A stretch of 64,000 bases of DNA, taken from assembly GCA_003971905.1 (NCBI GenBank), contig RSEE01000132.1, forward strand, positions 90,952-154,951, read 5' to 3'. The position numbers and the translations under genes are program-made. Below, one piece after another: positions 1 to 10,605 of the stretch. The notes below the pieces were generated by a model that was not told the DNA's origin, made no database searches, and saw only the letters and a list, made by a program, of their open reading frames with translations. Numbering within the stretch: the stretch's first letter is position 1; every line of letters starts with the position of its first letter. This DNA is from Moniliella sp. 'wahieum'. Its lineage: Eukaryota; Basidiomycota; Moniliellomycetes; Moniliellales; Moniliellaceae.

Positions 1-39
1 TGCAGCTCTGATGGCGTCTTTCACCGTGTTGGTGAACTC

Positions 40-210
40 TTGTTTCGCAACCAGGCCCGCCAGTGGCAACGGTGGCTCTTGGAGCCCCTGTAGGCGGCCT
101 CGGTTGGCTTAGGCCACCACCACTACCCCTAGTGCGATAGCATTACCCTCACTACTGCTTCCAACAAGCTCCAACAGGGAGGTCTCATTACACGCTTGCT
201 CGCTTAGAGC
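40..210 (+). repeat. Dispersed repeat, copy A
   Basis: This stretch resembles 15497-15640 on the same strand. Shared landmarks are a CTTGTTtCGC start, a GTAGG followed by GGTTG-CTTAG-CCACCACCAC, then GTGCGAT-GCAT-ACCCTCA and AGGTCTCAT. The copies are diverged and no ORF spans both. It looks like a decayed mobile-element fragment or dispersed non-coding repeat; the family is not recognised. Confidence 0.5.
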
Positions 211-529
211 ATAGCGTAATAATGCGTGTCGCGTGGTGCAAGCAGTCCCTATTAAGTGTGTGCGTTGAGCCACAGGCCATTGTGGCCTGTGCGTCTGTGG
301 GGAAGCTTCAAGCGTTTCTTCATGGACGGCTACATCCTATTGGGGCGATGCCCCACCCACGCCATCCTACGTGACAGGCATCACCGGTCACCGGTCACCC
401 CGCGGGACTCTGATCTGCCCCGAAGCTCCCTTTACTCTCTGGTACCCTCGACTATTGTCCCTCTCCTCAGAACCACATCCTCCATTCCCCTCCTTGAGAA
501 CACCTCCCCACTCCCACCCCTTCTTTCCC

Positions 530-536
530 CATAAAA
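530..536 (+). promoter_or_regulatory. TATA-like box of the hydrolase gene
   Basis: A CATAAAA element lies about 145 bp upstream of the hydrolase ATG at 680, inside a pyrimidine-rich stretch typical of fungal promoters. Only its position and sequence support it. Confidence 0.35.
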
Positions 537-679
537 GCACATCTTTTCTCACCTCCATTTTCCCGTTGGCCCCGCCACCTGTGTTGCTGTGAAGGACACA
601 CTCGCGCGCCATTGCTTCATCCTCATTTTCTTCGAGCGGTCACCACTGTGATCTCACCAAGCCACGCGCTTCCCACACA

Positions 680-1768
680 ATGAGGCTTACTCTCCTCTTG
701 TACATCCTCTTCGCAGGCGCTGCCCTGGTTGCAGCCCAAGCTGGCGCCGCCAACGGCACCATCGATCACGGCCCCTTTCCAGAAGAACTGAATGGCTCCA
801 ATTTCACCTACCCGTTCCCTGTCCACGTATTCCACTTTCAGAACCAATTCCAGCAACTTGAGATGGCGTTCATGGATGTCCAGCCTGTTCCCCACCAACC
901 TAGTACCGGACGCACCGCCGTCTTGCTCCACGGCAAAAACTTTTGCGCACCCACCTGGGTCGAGACCATCCGCAACCTGACAGGTTCGGGGTACCGCGTT
1001 GTCGCAGTAGACCACATTGGGTTCTGCAAAAGTACCAAGCCTGACAACTATCAGTTCAGTCTACGCCAACTGGCCTACAACACGCGGGGGCTGCTCAACA
1101 CATTGGGCGTGGCGAATGTGACAGTCATTGGCCATTCACTGGGGGGAATGATTGCTACCATGTTTGGCCTGCAGTATGCAGAAACCGTTGACCGCCTCGT
1201 TCTCATCGACCCGATTGGGTTGGAAGATTACAGTGAAAAGGGCGTCCCTTACATCTCCATCGACGCTAGCCGCAACACGGAGGCAGCATCCACTTTTGAT
1301 TCCATCAAAGCGTACGAGAAAACATTTTACTATGTCAACCAGTGGAATGCGTCGTACGATGTCTGGGTAGAGATGCTGATCAACATTTACGACGGTCCCA
1401 AGCGCACAGAGTTTGTCAAGAACCAAGGCCAGATCGTCGACTTGGTTTTAACCCAGCCAATTGCACAGTACTTTTCCCATCTCCAGCCCTACACGCTCCT
1501 GATGGTGGGCGACAAGGACAAGACGGCCATCGGGGCTCAGTGGGCCCCGCCAGCCGTAGCTTCCACCCTGGGCCACTTCAGCGTTCTCGGTCCGCTTGTC
1601 GCTGCCCAAATCCCCAACTGCACCTTTGTCCACTTCGCTGACCTGGGGCATGCGCCCAAATCTCGGACCCGGGGCTGTTCCATGACAAGTTGCTGGAATG
1701 GTTGTTGGATTGAACCTTTGCAGCAAGAATATGAAGTTCATGCGGTAGGCACCCTTCCTCTCCGTTGA
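680..1768 (+). CDS. Secreted alpha/beta-hydrolase, C-terminus frameshifted
   Basis: The 362-residue frame starts at an ATG followed by a hydrophobic signal peptide (about residues 1-20, ending in AAQA). It has the alpha/beta-hydrolase order: an LLHG oxyanion segment (82-85), the nucleophile elbow GHSLGG (Ser153), a GDKDKT acid region (Asp278 or Asp280) and LGHAP carrying the catalytic His324. Several NxT/NxS sites fit secretion. It is probably a secreted esterase, peptidase or epoxide-hydrolase-like enzyme; the substrate cannot be read from sequence. Just after His324 the frame goes off: the CCC at 1655-1657 behaves as if one C were missing. With that base the protein would end in a normal helix (..LLEWLLD) at 1713. 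As read, about 38 unrelated residues run to 1768. No intron is seen. Confidence 0.85.
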   Translation: MRLTLLLYILFAGAALVAAQAGAANGTIDHGPFPEELNGSNFTYPFPVHVFHFQNQFQQLEMAFMDVQPVPHQPSTGRTAVLLHGKNFCAPTWVETIRNLTGSGYRVVAVDHIGFCKSTKPDNYQFSLRQLAYNTRGLLNTLGVANVTVIGHSLGGMIATMFGLQYAETVDRLVLIDPIGLEDYSEKGVPYISIDASRNTEAASTFDSIKAYEKTFYYVNQWNASYDVWVEMLINIYDGPKRTEFVKNQGQIVDLVLTQPIAQYFSHLQPYTLLMVGDKDKTAIGAQWAPPAVASTLGHFSVLGPLVAAQIPNCTFVHFADLGHAPKSRTRGCSMTSCWNGCWIEPLQQEYEVHAVGTLPLR

Positions 1769-2368
1769 ATCTGGAGCCAATTGGCGATAGACAAGGTGGC
1801 ACTTTATACTATGGAGTCGGATGAGTAATGGGGCCGAAGGCACGTGTACCACTGCTTACTGTTCATGCCCCTGTGCGTGTCACCATACATTTTGGCCCTG
1901 TTCGCTCGCACGCGGATCGTTCTTCATGTCGTCCGGTTCTGGACATCTCTTACACAATGGATGTTGAAGATTAGCAATGGGGGAGAGGGGGGCTAGCTGT
2001 GGGCGCACAGTATGGAAGCAAATGGACTTGGAAGCGACCATCCTCTGGCGCAACAAGCACTGCTAGTAATAATAACACCGACAGGAGAGAAAATGCCTAA
2101 CCACATATGGTGGGGGCGCCGGGAGATTGCTGCCTGGGCTTTCGTGGGTGCTATCGGCAGTAGTATTACAGCAGCGGTTGCTAGACTGGCATTGCTATAG
2201 GCGTGCCCCGTGCGGCAGTTCGAGCTAAGGCACCGTCACATTTGAATTTGATCAATTTGACCATCCATCTTAGATTGCGTGTGCCAGCCGATAAATGCGC
2301 CGGATTGGGATCCAACACTGCGCATCCATCTCCCGCCCCTTCCTACACCCTCCTCAACCTGATTCAGC
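1769..2368. other. Intergenic, nothing recognised
   Basis: About 600 bp between the hydrolase and the next gene. I see no conserved ORF, RNA gene or clear repeat. Confidence 0.4.
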
Positions 2369-3087
2369 ATGGGCGGGTGCATATCGCACCCCGAGGGGGG
2401 ACAAACACTCGCTTCTTCCACCTCAGCGCCCAAGCCCCGGGGCGGCACCACCTCTGCGCCCACCCCTAGGGGCGGTACCACCTCTGCGCCCATCCCTAGG
2501 GGCGGCACCACCTCTGCGCCCATGTCCCGGGGCGGCACCACATCCGCTTCGGCCGCTGGCGACCGTGCCGTCAGGGCGGCCGCCGCTGAGCATCGTGCTG
2601 CTGCCGCTGCCTCAAGGGGTGCCCCCAACGGCCCTGGCAAACTCAGCAAACAACTCGCCGCTGATCAGGCAGTGGTGGCACGGGCGCGTCCAAGCCCACG
2701 CTCCCTGAGCGTCAGGTGGTACGTCCCCCCGCCGCCCCCTTCCTCACCTCCACCCGCGCCCCCTCCTAACCTCCCGCTTTTTCTCCTTGTTCGCACAGTG
2801 GGATTGATCCAAAGGGCCGCGCTGTCGTTCCTTTCGAGCGAGGCTGCGCTGGTTCGGCGGGGTTCCCATCTATGGGTGTGCTCTTGCTGATGGACATTAC
2901 GATTGATTGCCTGTTGTCTGTACTTCTACCTTCGCTGCCCACAACTTGGGTCAAATTCGATGTCATTGCCTCCCCGCTGCCATGGACCCCCTCTGCATGC
3001 CATCCACACAGAGGATTTTTCCTTGATCATTGTCGGTTCTTTTCTAAGAGTAACAGCGTATCCAGTCTTGCGTTGTGCGCGTTGTAG
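2369..3087 (+). CDS. Small MG-x-C protein, putative lipid-anchored, SVIP-like
   Basis: The ATG at 2369 (A at -3) opens a protein starting MGGCIS, a classical N-myristoylation and palmitoylation start. Four or five imperfect TTSAP-x-PRGG repeats follow (residues about 17-60), then an Ala/Arg-rich helix (RAVRAAAAEHRAAAAASRG) and a GKLSKQLAAD segment. This order resembles small fungal MGxC proteins and animal SVIP. A good intron lies at 2719-2798 (GTACGT, CTAAC branch, CACAG). Splicing joins exon 1 to a frame running to 3087; without splicing the frame stops at 2890. The hydrophobic, low-complexity tail after about 2870 may be 3' UTR reached through a missed stop. The function is unknown; membrane anchoring is inferred from the N-terminus only. 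Confidence 0.5.
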
Positions 3088-3249
3088 GTGTTGTGTGTGC
3101 GTTGTGGGCGTTATGTGCGTTATGTGGGTTATGTGCGTTGCTGTCAAAAGGTCCCCTCCGTGTGTTTGCACCCCGTCCATATCAGCATGCTGACCTTGCT
3201 ATCTACCCATCATTTCGTTTGCAAAACTTCAGGAGTGAAATAAAAAATA

Positions 3250-3321
3250 TGCCTCCTAGCCGAATCGAACGACTAATCTTCGCATTACGAGTGCGACGCC
3301 TTACCATTGAGCCAAAGAGGC
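3250..3321 (-). tRNA. tRNA-Thr(CGT)
   Basis: A full cloverleaf on the minus strand: acceptor GCCTCTT with AGGAGGC, a D-arm with the GGTAAGGC core, anticodon stem TCGCA/TGCGA around loop CTCGTAA (anticodon CGT, reading ACG), and T-arm AGTCG-TTCGATT-CGGCT. The discriminator base is A. A T-rich run (minus strand ATTTTTTATTT) just downstream fits a Pol III terminator. There is no intron (72 nt). Confidence 0.9.
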
Positions 3322-3409
3322 GTTGTATCACAAGTTCATATTCACACAATACAAGGAGGGCTACCCTCACGTGAAGTCACCTGCCATTTCAATGGAGCGC
3401 ACAGCGGGA

Positions 3410-3930
3410 GCAATCGGAGGATCAAGAATGGAGGTGGACCACATATGATGCGCGACACGGATCGCAGGAGGCGCAGCCGCGTACCGGAAGGTAGTACATG
3501 AGAGCACCGCGACGCCTTTGGAACGCCGGGAGGAGCTGCTTCGGCTTCTGGAGCAAGCAGAATGCGACAAGAACGCCAAGTACCAGGGACGCACTCAAGA
3601 GCCGTTTTTCCCCCTGGTTTTGACGACTCGAGGATAGACAGCGGGCAAGATGTTTGCGCACTGGAAGGATTTGACTACTGACTATCAAAGGAAATGGTTC
3701 CTCGCTGGGATGTCTACCTCGTGGTTCCGTGTCCACACGCGCTACATCCGGTATGGGAACGGATGGCGGGGGCACCAGAGGGTCCTGATACCCTGGCGAT
3801 CCCCCTGAATTAACAGGGGTGGCACTACCAAGTAACACACGCAAGACCGAAGGGTCGGTGTCGGCGTAGCGTTTCCTTGTCCCAGCCTTAAGCTCTGTCA
3901 ATGATATGGATGCAGTGTAGAGATAGGGTG
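3410..3930 (+). repeat. Decayed mobile-element fragment, copy 1
   Basis: About 520 bp closely related to 10065-10605 in the same orientation. The translation is broken by stops, but stretches such as ESTATPLERREELL and AHWKDLTTDY are recognisable and match copy 2. The order (KYQGR.., FPLVLTTRG, then W and a R/Y-rich end) reminds me of the far C-terminal tail of LINE-type retrotransposon proteins. That family placement is inference; the duplication is direct observation. Confidence 0.65.
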
Positions 3931-5340
3931 GGGAGAAGTGGTGGAAGGGCGTCATGCATGTACCGTTCATAACAGAAGTATATCAAGCTGCGCACCGCAC
4001 AACTAGTATTTACCCGGGCTGGGATTATCGATTATGATTGATGGATCAATACGTGGACGCAGTCGCGGGAGCATCCAGATATAGGAGAAAGCTACAGGAA
4101 GAAAATGAGAGCAGATCGGAGTATCATCGATCCTTGAGCGCTGAGGTTCTAGTTCAAGCTTATATACAGCGCGGGGCATAATTGGCGATATATATGAACA
4201 CCACTGAAGGTCAGCTGTGGAGAAGGGGCCATAACAAGGGGTCATCCGGCCATATTCACGTGTCCAGCCCTTCTCACCGGTGAAGCTGGGTAAAGGTCTG
4301 AACCTTCGCGGTCCAAAGGAGACGGTCTGACATGATATGTTTATGATCGCGCGCTGCTATCCGATTCCTGAGGCCTGTGATGGCTTCACGATTGCTTTTT
4401 GTAGGGTAAAAAGCTTCCTCGTAATACGTGTGGGCGTTTTTGTAGGCGCGCACATACCCTACCCACACGAGATCCCGCACTAGGGCAGCCGGCGCGGTAC
4501 AGTGGGAGGAAAGCGTCATGGACACAGCCCCACTGTTGTAACCCTCTGCCGCATTAACCGGTGTGTGAGGCGTAACTGGTTACCCTCCTGTTTTCGCTCT
4601 TCCTCGACTCCCTTCTCGCTTGCAGCCGTTCGGCTGAACCATTTCACACGGGATTCATCCCCCGCTCGCGGGCCACAGTCCCTCCCTGGTCCGCATTCTC
4701 CGAGCCCTGATTGCAGCCCGCGCGGCACAGTTCCATACTACAGTCCTTAGTCTTCCCGAGGCCCGTTGCGCGTCGAATCGGTCCCCCGTCACCCACTGGT
4801 ACCTTTTTGCCTGATTCGTAGATGTGAAAGCGAGGTCCTAGAGTTGGCGCGCGCAGACCATGTGTTACCCCTGTCCCACTGCCAACACCTCTCATTCCCC
4901 CTTCCCCTTCTTCTCGCTCACCTTGTTACTTGATTATTACTCGCTGATCGTTTGTGGTTTTGAGACTAAGTATCTCCAGGTCACTGCACAACCTTCAAGC
5001 TTCACGTATCGCGACACGGTATTCACTTTGAGGAGGGGTTCAAATCCACGTTTGGTCGGAACCGATGCAACTGGGGGGTTATTTAGTCGATAAGGTTAAC
5101 AGGAGGGGAAGCGTGGATAATAGTAGGTGGGGAGGGAGCGACCGTACCAATCTGCTGTGGCGGGTTTTCGCGCTTCTGCAGCGAGGTGTTGCATTCCCTT
5201 GGCGCAGCTGGGATATGCTTTGTGTTAATCGCCTCCACGCTCGAGCCCACACAAGAGCATGATATGAGTGGGAGTGCGAGGAGGGGAGCACACTTGATGA
5301 TCTGCGAGTCGGAACGGAGATGGGACGACGACCTCTGGTC
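3931..5340. other. Intergenic, nothing recognised
   Basis: About 1.4 kb with only short unrelated ORFs. A GGTTCAAATCC string near 5037 resembles a tRNA T-arm, but no cloverleaf forms around it. Confidence 0.4.
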
Positions 5341-5342
5341 GT

Positions 5343-5349
5343 AATATAA
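5343..5349 (+). promoter_or_regulatory. TATA box of the OPT gene
   Basis: AATATAAA about 115 bp before the likely ATG at 5462, followed by an A/C-rich leader (CACCACC, ACACCAACAC) typical of fungal 5' UTRs. Confidence 0.45.
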
Positions 5350-5461
5350 ATGCAAGCTCAACTCACAATGACTGTGATTCACCGCCACCACCACCACCAA
5401 CAACCGCACCAACACCGAGCACTAACACCAACACCACAAGCAAAACAAAAGGTTAGATATC

Positions 5462-8225
5462 ATGTCAACACCTCGCTCGAGCGTGCCCAAGGACGCGGAT
5501 GAGGAACGGACCCACCCACTTTCCAAAGGCTCGGACCTTCCGTCCGCCGGATGCCATCGACTGTATTCGGCCACCCACAATTGATAGCATAACACCAACA
5601 AACCACTCGACGTACAAGAATACAACTCCGTTTTCGTTCACAAACACAGTTGAGGACGACAATGAGAATGGGATCGCAACAGAGTCGATCTTGGAAAACG
5701 CGTTCTATCGCAACGACCGACTGCTGAGTCCACATGACGAACCCTCTGGGACACGACCCGCAACGACCGAAAACCGGGGATCAGACCAATGGGGTGAAGA
5801 AACCAACAATGGAGATGAAAACGACACAAATGAAGAAGAGAAGGTTCCGGACTTGGCTGATGTGCGTGTGCGCGCAGTCGTGCCTAACGAAGACGACCCA
5901 GATATGCCATACAACACGATCCGCACCTGGCTGCTTTCCATTCTGCTGGCCCTCGGCCTCACCACCGCCCTCGTTGCTTTGGAGGTCCGAGGATATGTGA
6001 CCAACCCACAGAACTTTGTGTCTACAAGTGCAGTGTTGGTACAGCCATTCACATACTGTTTGGGTTTTGCGCTGTCGAAAATACCGTACCGATCGCACTG
6101 GCCCCTGGCATGGTTCATCAACCCGGGCCCTTTCAACCTCAAGGAACACACGTGCGTCCCAAATTCCGGAAAGTTGAGGTTGCAGTGCAGGAGACCTCTG
6201 TCTGACAAGTGTGATTGTTTCACGCAGGATCTGCACCATCGTTGCTGCGGTTGCCATGGGCCCCAACCTAACCCTGCAATACTTGGCCGGAATGTCTTAC
6301 TTGACGAATCCTCAATTGACGAATGGTGGCATAAAACAAGAGACCACATTCCCACCCGGCTTCCTGTTTCTCATCTATCTCTCGACCCCATTCTTTGGAT
6401 TTGCCTTGGCCGGTCTTGCCACACGTCTTCTCATTTTTGGCCTGGTGAGCTCCTGTACCCTCAGCAGCTTCAGACCAGTGCAATGTTGACGGCTTTACAC
6501 GGAGTTCGCCGTGGCAACTGGAACCATCGCCAGGTCTTCTGGATTGTGGCGACGGTCATGTTCGTCTGGCAATGGATCCCACAATTCTTCTACCCACCTC
6601 TGGGAAAGTTCCAGTGGCCAACGTGGATTGCTCCATCCAACTTTGTGGTCAATCTATTGTTTGATGCATCGGGTATGGGCTGGTCTTTTGGTGCCTAGAC
6701 TGGGTTGCAGTGATCACAGCGTTGAATTCACCCCTGATCGTCCCATGGGGCGCGCTGGTCAACGTATTTTGTGGCTTCGCTGTTGCCATGTGGGTCATTG
6801 CCCTGCCGATCTTTTTCACCAACCTGAACCAAGCTGCTTGCGTTCCCTACGCTTTTATCAGCGTGATTTGGTACCCAAAGTTCAATTCCACCGACACGCA
6901 TGTCAACCCCTTGCCCCAAGACATGTATCTAAATCCCCCCCAATTTGATTCGCCCTATCCACCACAGGGATACTTATCATCCACAAACATCATGACCCTG
7001 GCGTTTTCCTTTGCTGCCTGCACCGCCTTGCTTGTGCACACCCCGCTTTTCCATGGCGGCGACCTACTCCGTTGGTGGAATGTATCCAATGTGGCTGATT
7101 CGCCTGACCCCCACGCCCGCCAACTCGCCCGCTACCCGGCTGTTCCCACCTGGTGGTACCTGTGCTTGCTACTGGTTGCCTTTGCCTTTGCCATCCCCAT
7201 GGTGCACGTGTACCACACCTCGGTACCGGTTTGGGCAATTGTGCTTGCCCTCGCGCTGGCTGCAATCTTCATTGTTCCAGTGGGCATTGTGGTGGGCCGG
7301 ACGTCGGTGGAGCTGAAGTGTGTGGAGCACTTGGCGACGTTGATTGCTAATGTTTCTCTGCCTGGGCACACGACCATTCTTCCGCTCTTTCAGATATGCT
7401 GCGCGGGGACCATCCAGCAGGCGATGCTCTACTGTGGCTGCTCCAAACTGGCAGTCTACTTTAAGATCCCGCCACGGATCACCTTCTTTGTACTAGTGGG
7501 AACCCAATTGGCCTGTTCAGTGTTGCAAAGTGGAATATGGGTGGGATGGAATTCCGATACGCTGAAGATCAACCCCCAAGCCCAAATTCGAACTACAGGG
7601 CTGTACGATCCCGTGTATTGGACTGGCGTCGGGCCTCACAAGAACGGCTTCCTGCACCAACACCGGTGGACTCTGTACTTTTTCCTTATTGGTGCAGTCG
7701 CGCCACTGCTCTTGTACCTTGCTGGACGCGTGTCCCCCAGTTGAATCGCTTTGCTCACCTCCCTCGATCCATTGGCCGCTTCTTTGGTGGTATATCGCAA
7801 TTCGCACTTTTTGCAGCGGTTTGCTGGACCTCCTGGTTTTTCTGGGGGCTGTCACTCACCTACTGTTTTCCCGTCGTAGGCAGTTGAATTATTGGATTGC
7901 GTACGCCCACTACTCTCTCTTCCCTTTGTATTGTTCACGGGATGAATGTGGCTAACTCTCTTTTCGAACAATTCTCTGGATTGGTTGTCGAGACAGGATG
8001 AATTACATTCTCTCTGCAGCCGCTGCAGTGGGAAGTTCGCTTTGTGCAGCCATCGTCGCGGCCATGGATTATGGTACAGATGGCACTGACACCCGCTTTA
8101 CCCGCTTCCTCCAACATCTGAACAAACTTGGCCCCCTGAACGACTACGGCGATACATTGGAAAAAGTTCTGGTCTGGAACGAAACGTTTTTTCCCAACAG
8201 GAACCCGCCTTGGAACGTGATCTAG
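5462..8225 (+). CDS. Oligopeptide transporter, OPT family
   Basis: A polytopic membrane protein importing small peptides with protons. The OPT signature (N)PGPFNLKEHT is split by an intron at 6152-6227 (GTGCGT..CAG), continuing ICTIVAAVAMGPN. Later landmarks are WPGELLYPQQLQ, MGWSFGALDW, RRRQLNYW and MNYILSAAAAVG. A second intron lies at 7901-7996 and joins NYWIA to MNYILS. The stop is at 8225 after NRNPPWNVI. The frame breaks four times, each like one lost base: T-run 6434-6438, CC 6694-6695, C-run 7734-7738 and T-run 7866-7869. The start is uncertain: ATG 5462 has the better context (A at -3), but its frame must shift before about 5580 to join the frame open from 5499. Splicing is inferred from family conservation. 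It is either a real pseudogene or, more likely, a gene with consensus errors. Confidence 0.8.
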
Positions 8226-10064
8226 TTGTCCCCTTGCAAATCCAGCCGGAGACCGTCGGCAGCTCGCAGCGTTAACTACGGAATCCCTTTCCCCCTGCCT
8301 TTTTTTCTATCAGCCCATCCAATCGCGATGGGATCAGAGTTGACCTCCCATCTGTCTCTCTGTGCGCTCTTCTCTTTTTGTTGGGCATCCAGGGTCACAG
8401 TTAGTGCAAGTACCCAGCCCCCTTGCCTCTGCGTTGCCCCGTTTTCGTTTTTTTCGGAGGGAAAATCGGGGCTCGAACCCAACTAGAACGAGAACCCGTA
8501 AACCACCTTTTGGCACTTGTTACGATACCACGCCCCCCACCACTTCTTCTATCCGGTGAATGTGAGAAACGCCCTGTAACAATGTTGATGTCAAACAAGC
8601 TCTTTCCTTAGTCAGTACGGACCGCTATATAATAGGAGACGGAATACCTGGACAGTGTCTCTCATGTATACGAGTAGAGCGGTGGTGTGGGAAACGGGAG
8701 AATGTGTGTTTTTATAGAACTGATGTGCATCTCATCGTTGCCTGCCACGGCCCAGGGATTGTAAAGAAATAGTCAAGACAAGAGAGCTCCCTATGTGGTG
8801 ACGCTGACGCTGATACGTACCTTAGACTGCTGCAGTGGCTAAGATGTTCTGTTCTGGTGAGGGGATTGTGAAGGGTTTGCCGGCTTCCGAGGAGGAGACC
8901 TTACCTGCCCCTCCGAGGCAAGACTCACGGAGGACTGAACGCGTTTCAGATCCAAGATCCAAAGAATACAGGCGTGAATGTAGGCGGTTCGCGATTAGTC
9001 CGTTGCTATTCGTCGGGCAGACCCATTGGATTCCTAGCGAGCGCCTTACATCAAGGACGGGATGGATTCGGTGCATCTTTTCTGTTGTATTTTGGTGACT
9101 CTGTTTATTACGGGCTGCGGCGGACCCGAGATGGTCCGACCCAAGCTAAGGTCCGCCTGCTCCCCACATGCCCAGTAGAGCGTGCTCAGCAGGCCAACCA
9201 AGTGTGATGATGGAGTTGGCTAAATTAGGTATACCGTGTGGCCCGAAGGGCCATGCATCCGCGCGACAATAGTCGTCCGGGCCGCCCAGGTCCAAGTCGG
9301 CTGGCCTCAATAAGGCCACCGAGCTTCCAGGGTCGTGCGACGACTGTCGCCTCTGTCCCCTTTTTCTTCGAGCGTCGGGGTTGCGAGTCAAAGCCATCTT
9401 GAGAACAGGGAAACAGGGGGGGTAATAGAGGCGCTGTTGGCCCGCCGCGTCCAAATTAAATGCTCGCCTCCTCGAGGCTTGGGGGAGAGTACGAGAGCTA
9501 CCCTGGTCCGCCTGCCAACGTTAGAACGCTCGCACGAATACCAGGACCTGATGAGGACCAGAAGGGGATCGGCGCGCTCCCCTGGACAAGGCATGCCCAC
9601 CTGCCTACTTGGTAGGATAAACACGGTAACTGTGCCGGGCGATGTGGGGAGCAGAGTCGACAGGAGCTGCTACAGAAGCTGGACGCTGCTGATGGTCGCC
9701 ATGTGGTCGAGCACAGCAACCCGTTGAGCCACACTGTGAGCCACACACTTGGCTCTTCATTCCATCCGCCCCGTGCCACCGGCTCTCTGACAAGCAGGTC
9801 CAGGTTGGTCTCCACAGCTCCGTGTGCTGTGCCGCTCTACGCGCAGCATGAACAAGTGCGGCGTCATGTCCTCGCTGGAGCACATCATGGCTTGCACCCG
9901 CACTCAGGTCATGCTTGGTGCGTTGCATGAGGCAGTGCGGGTGCCTAGTCTCCAGTTGGTGCTCCATTCCCGTCATTCACGTCCACAACGAACCTACTGT
10001 GGAGGAAGAAGATGAGACGAGGCGCGAGAGGAAGGCAATGGGCACTGAGTACCGCGTGGTGATG
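8226..10064. other. Gene-poor stretch
   Basis: No conserved ORF was recognised in 1.8 kb. A minus-strand string with a good T-arm (GGGTTCGAGCCC, about 8467-8483) lacks a matching acceptor or anticodon stem and is not called a tRNA. Confidence 0.35.
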
Positions 10065-10605
10065 CGTCGAGGGGTCGGAGGATTTGGAATGAGGTGGACC
10101 ACACGCTGCGCGACTTGGGAACACAGGAGGCGCGGGATGCATACCGGAAGGTGGTACACGATGAGAGCACCGCGACGCCTTTGGAACGACGGGAGAAGGA
10201 GCTGCTTGGCTGCTGGAACAATAAGAATGCGAAAAGAACGCCAAGTACCAGGGACGCACTCCAGAGCCGTATTCCCCTGGTCTTGACGACGCGAGGATAC
10301 TATGGCACCAATAGAGCAGGCAAGATGGTTGCGCACTGGAATGATTTGACTACTGACTGTCAATGGAAATGTTCCTCGCTGGGATGTCTACCACGTGGTT
10401 CTCCGTGTCCACACGAGCTACTTCGGTTATGGGAACGGATGACGGGCACGGGAGGGTCCTGATCTCCTCGCGATTCCCCTGATTCTTTAAACAGGCTTCC
10501 CAATAACGAGCGATACATGCTGGATGAAAAGGTCGGTGTAGACGCAGGGTTTTCTTAGTCCTCGCCTTAAGTTCTGTCAATGATATAGTTACAGAATAGA
10601 AACAG
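10065..10605 (+). repeat. Decayed mobile-element fragment, copy 2
   Basis: The better-preserved partner of 3410-3930. It keeps a 122-residue frame (10094-10462) with DAYRKVVHDESTATPLERRE and AHWNDLTTDC. Similarity continues past the frame to a shared CCTTAAG-TCTGTCAATGATAT end. The shared boundary suggests a transposed unit rather than a local duplication. Its likeness to LINE protein tails is only an impression. Confidence 0.65.

Noticed and set aside
5020-5070. GGTTCAAATCC B-box-like string
   Set aside because: The flanking bases do not form a T-stem, and no A-box lies at a proper distance.
8460-8545. tRNA-like sequence on the minus strand
   Set aside because: The T-arm is convincing, but no acceptor stem, D-loop GG or anticodon stem pairs, and there is no T-run terminator.
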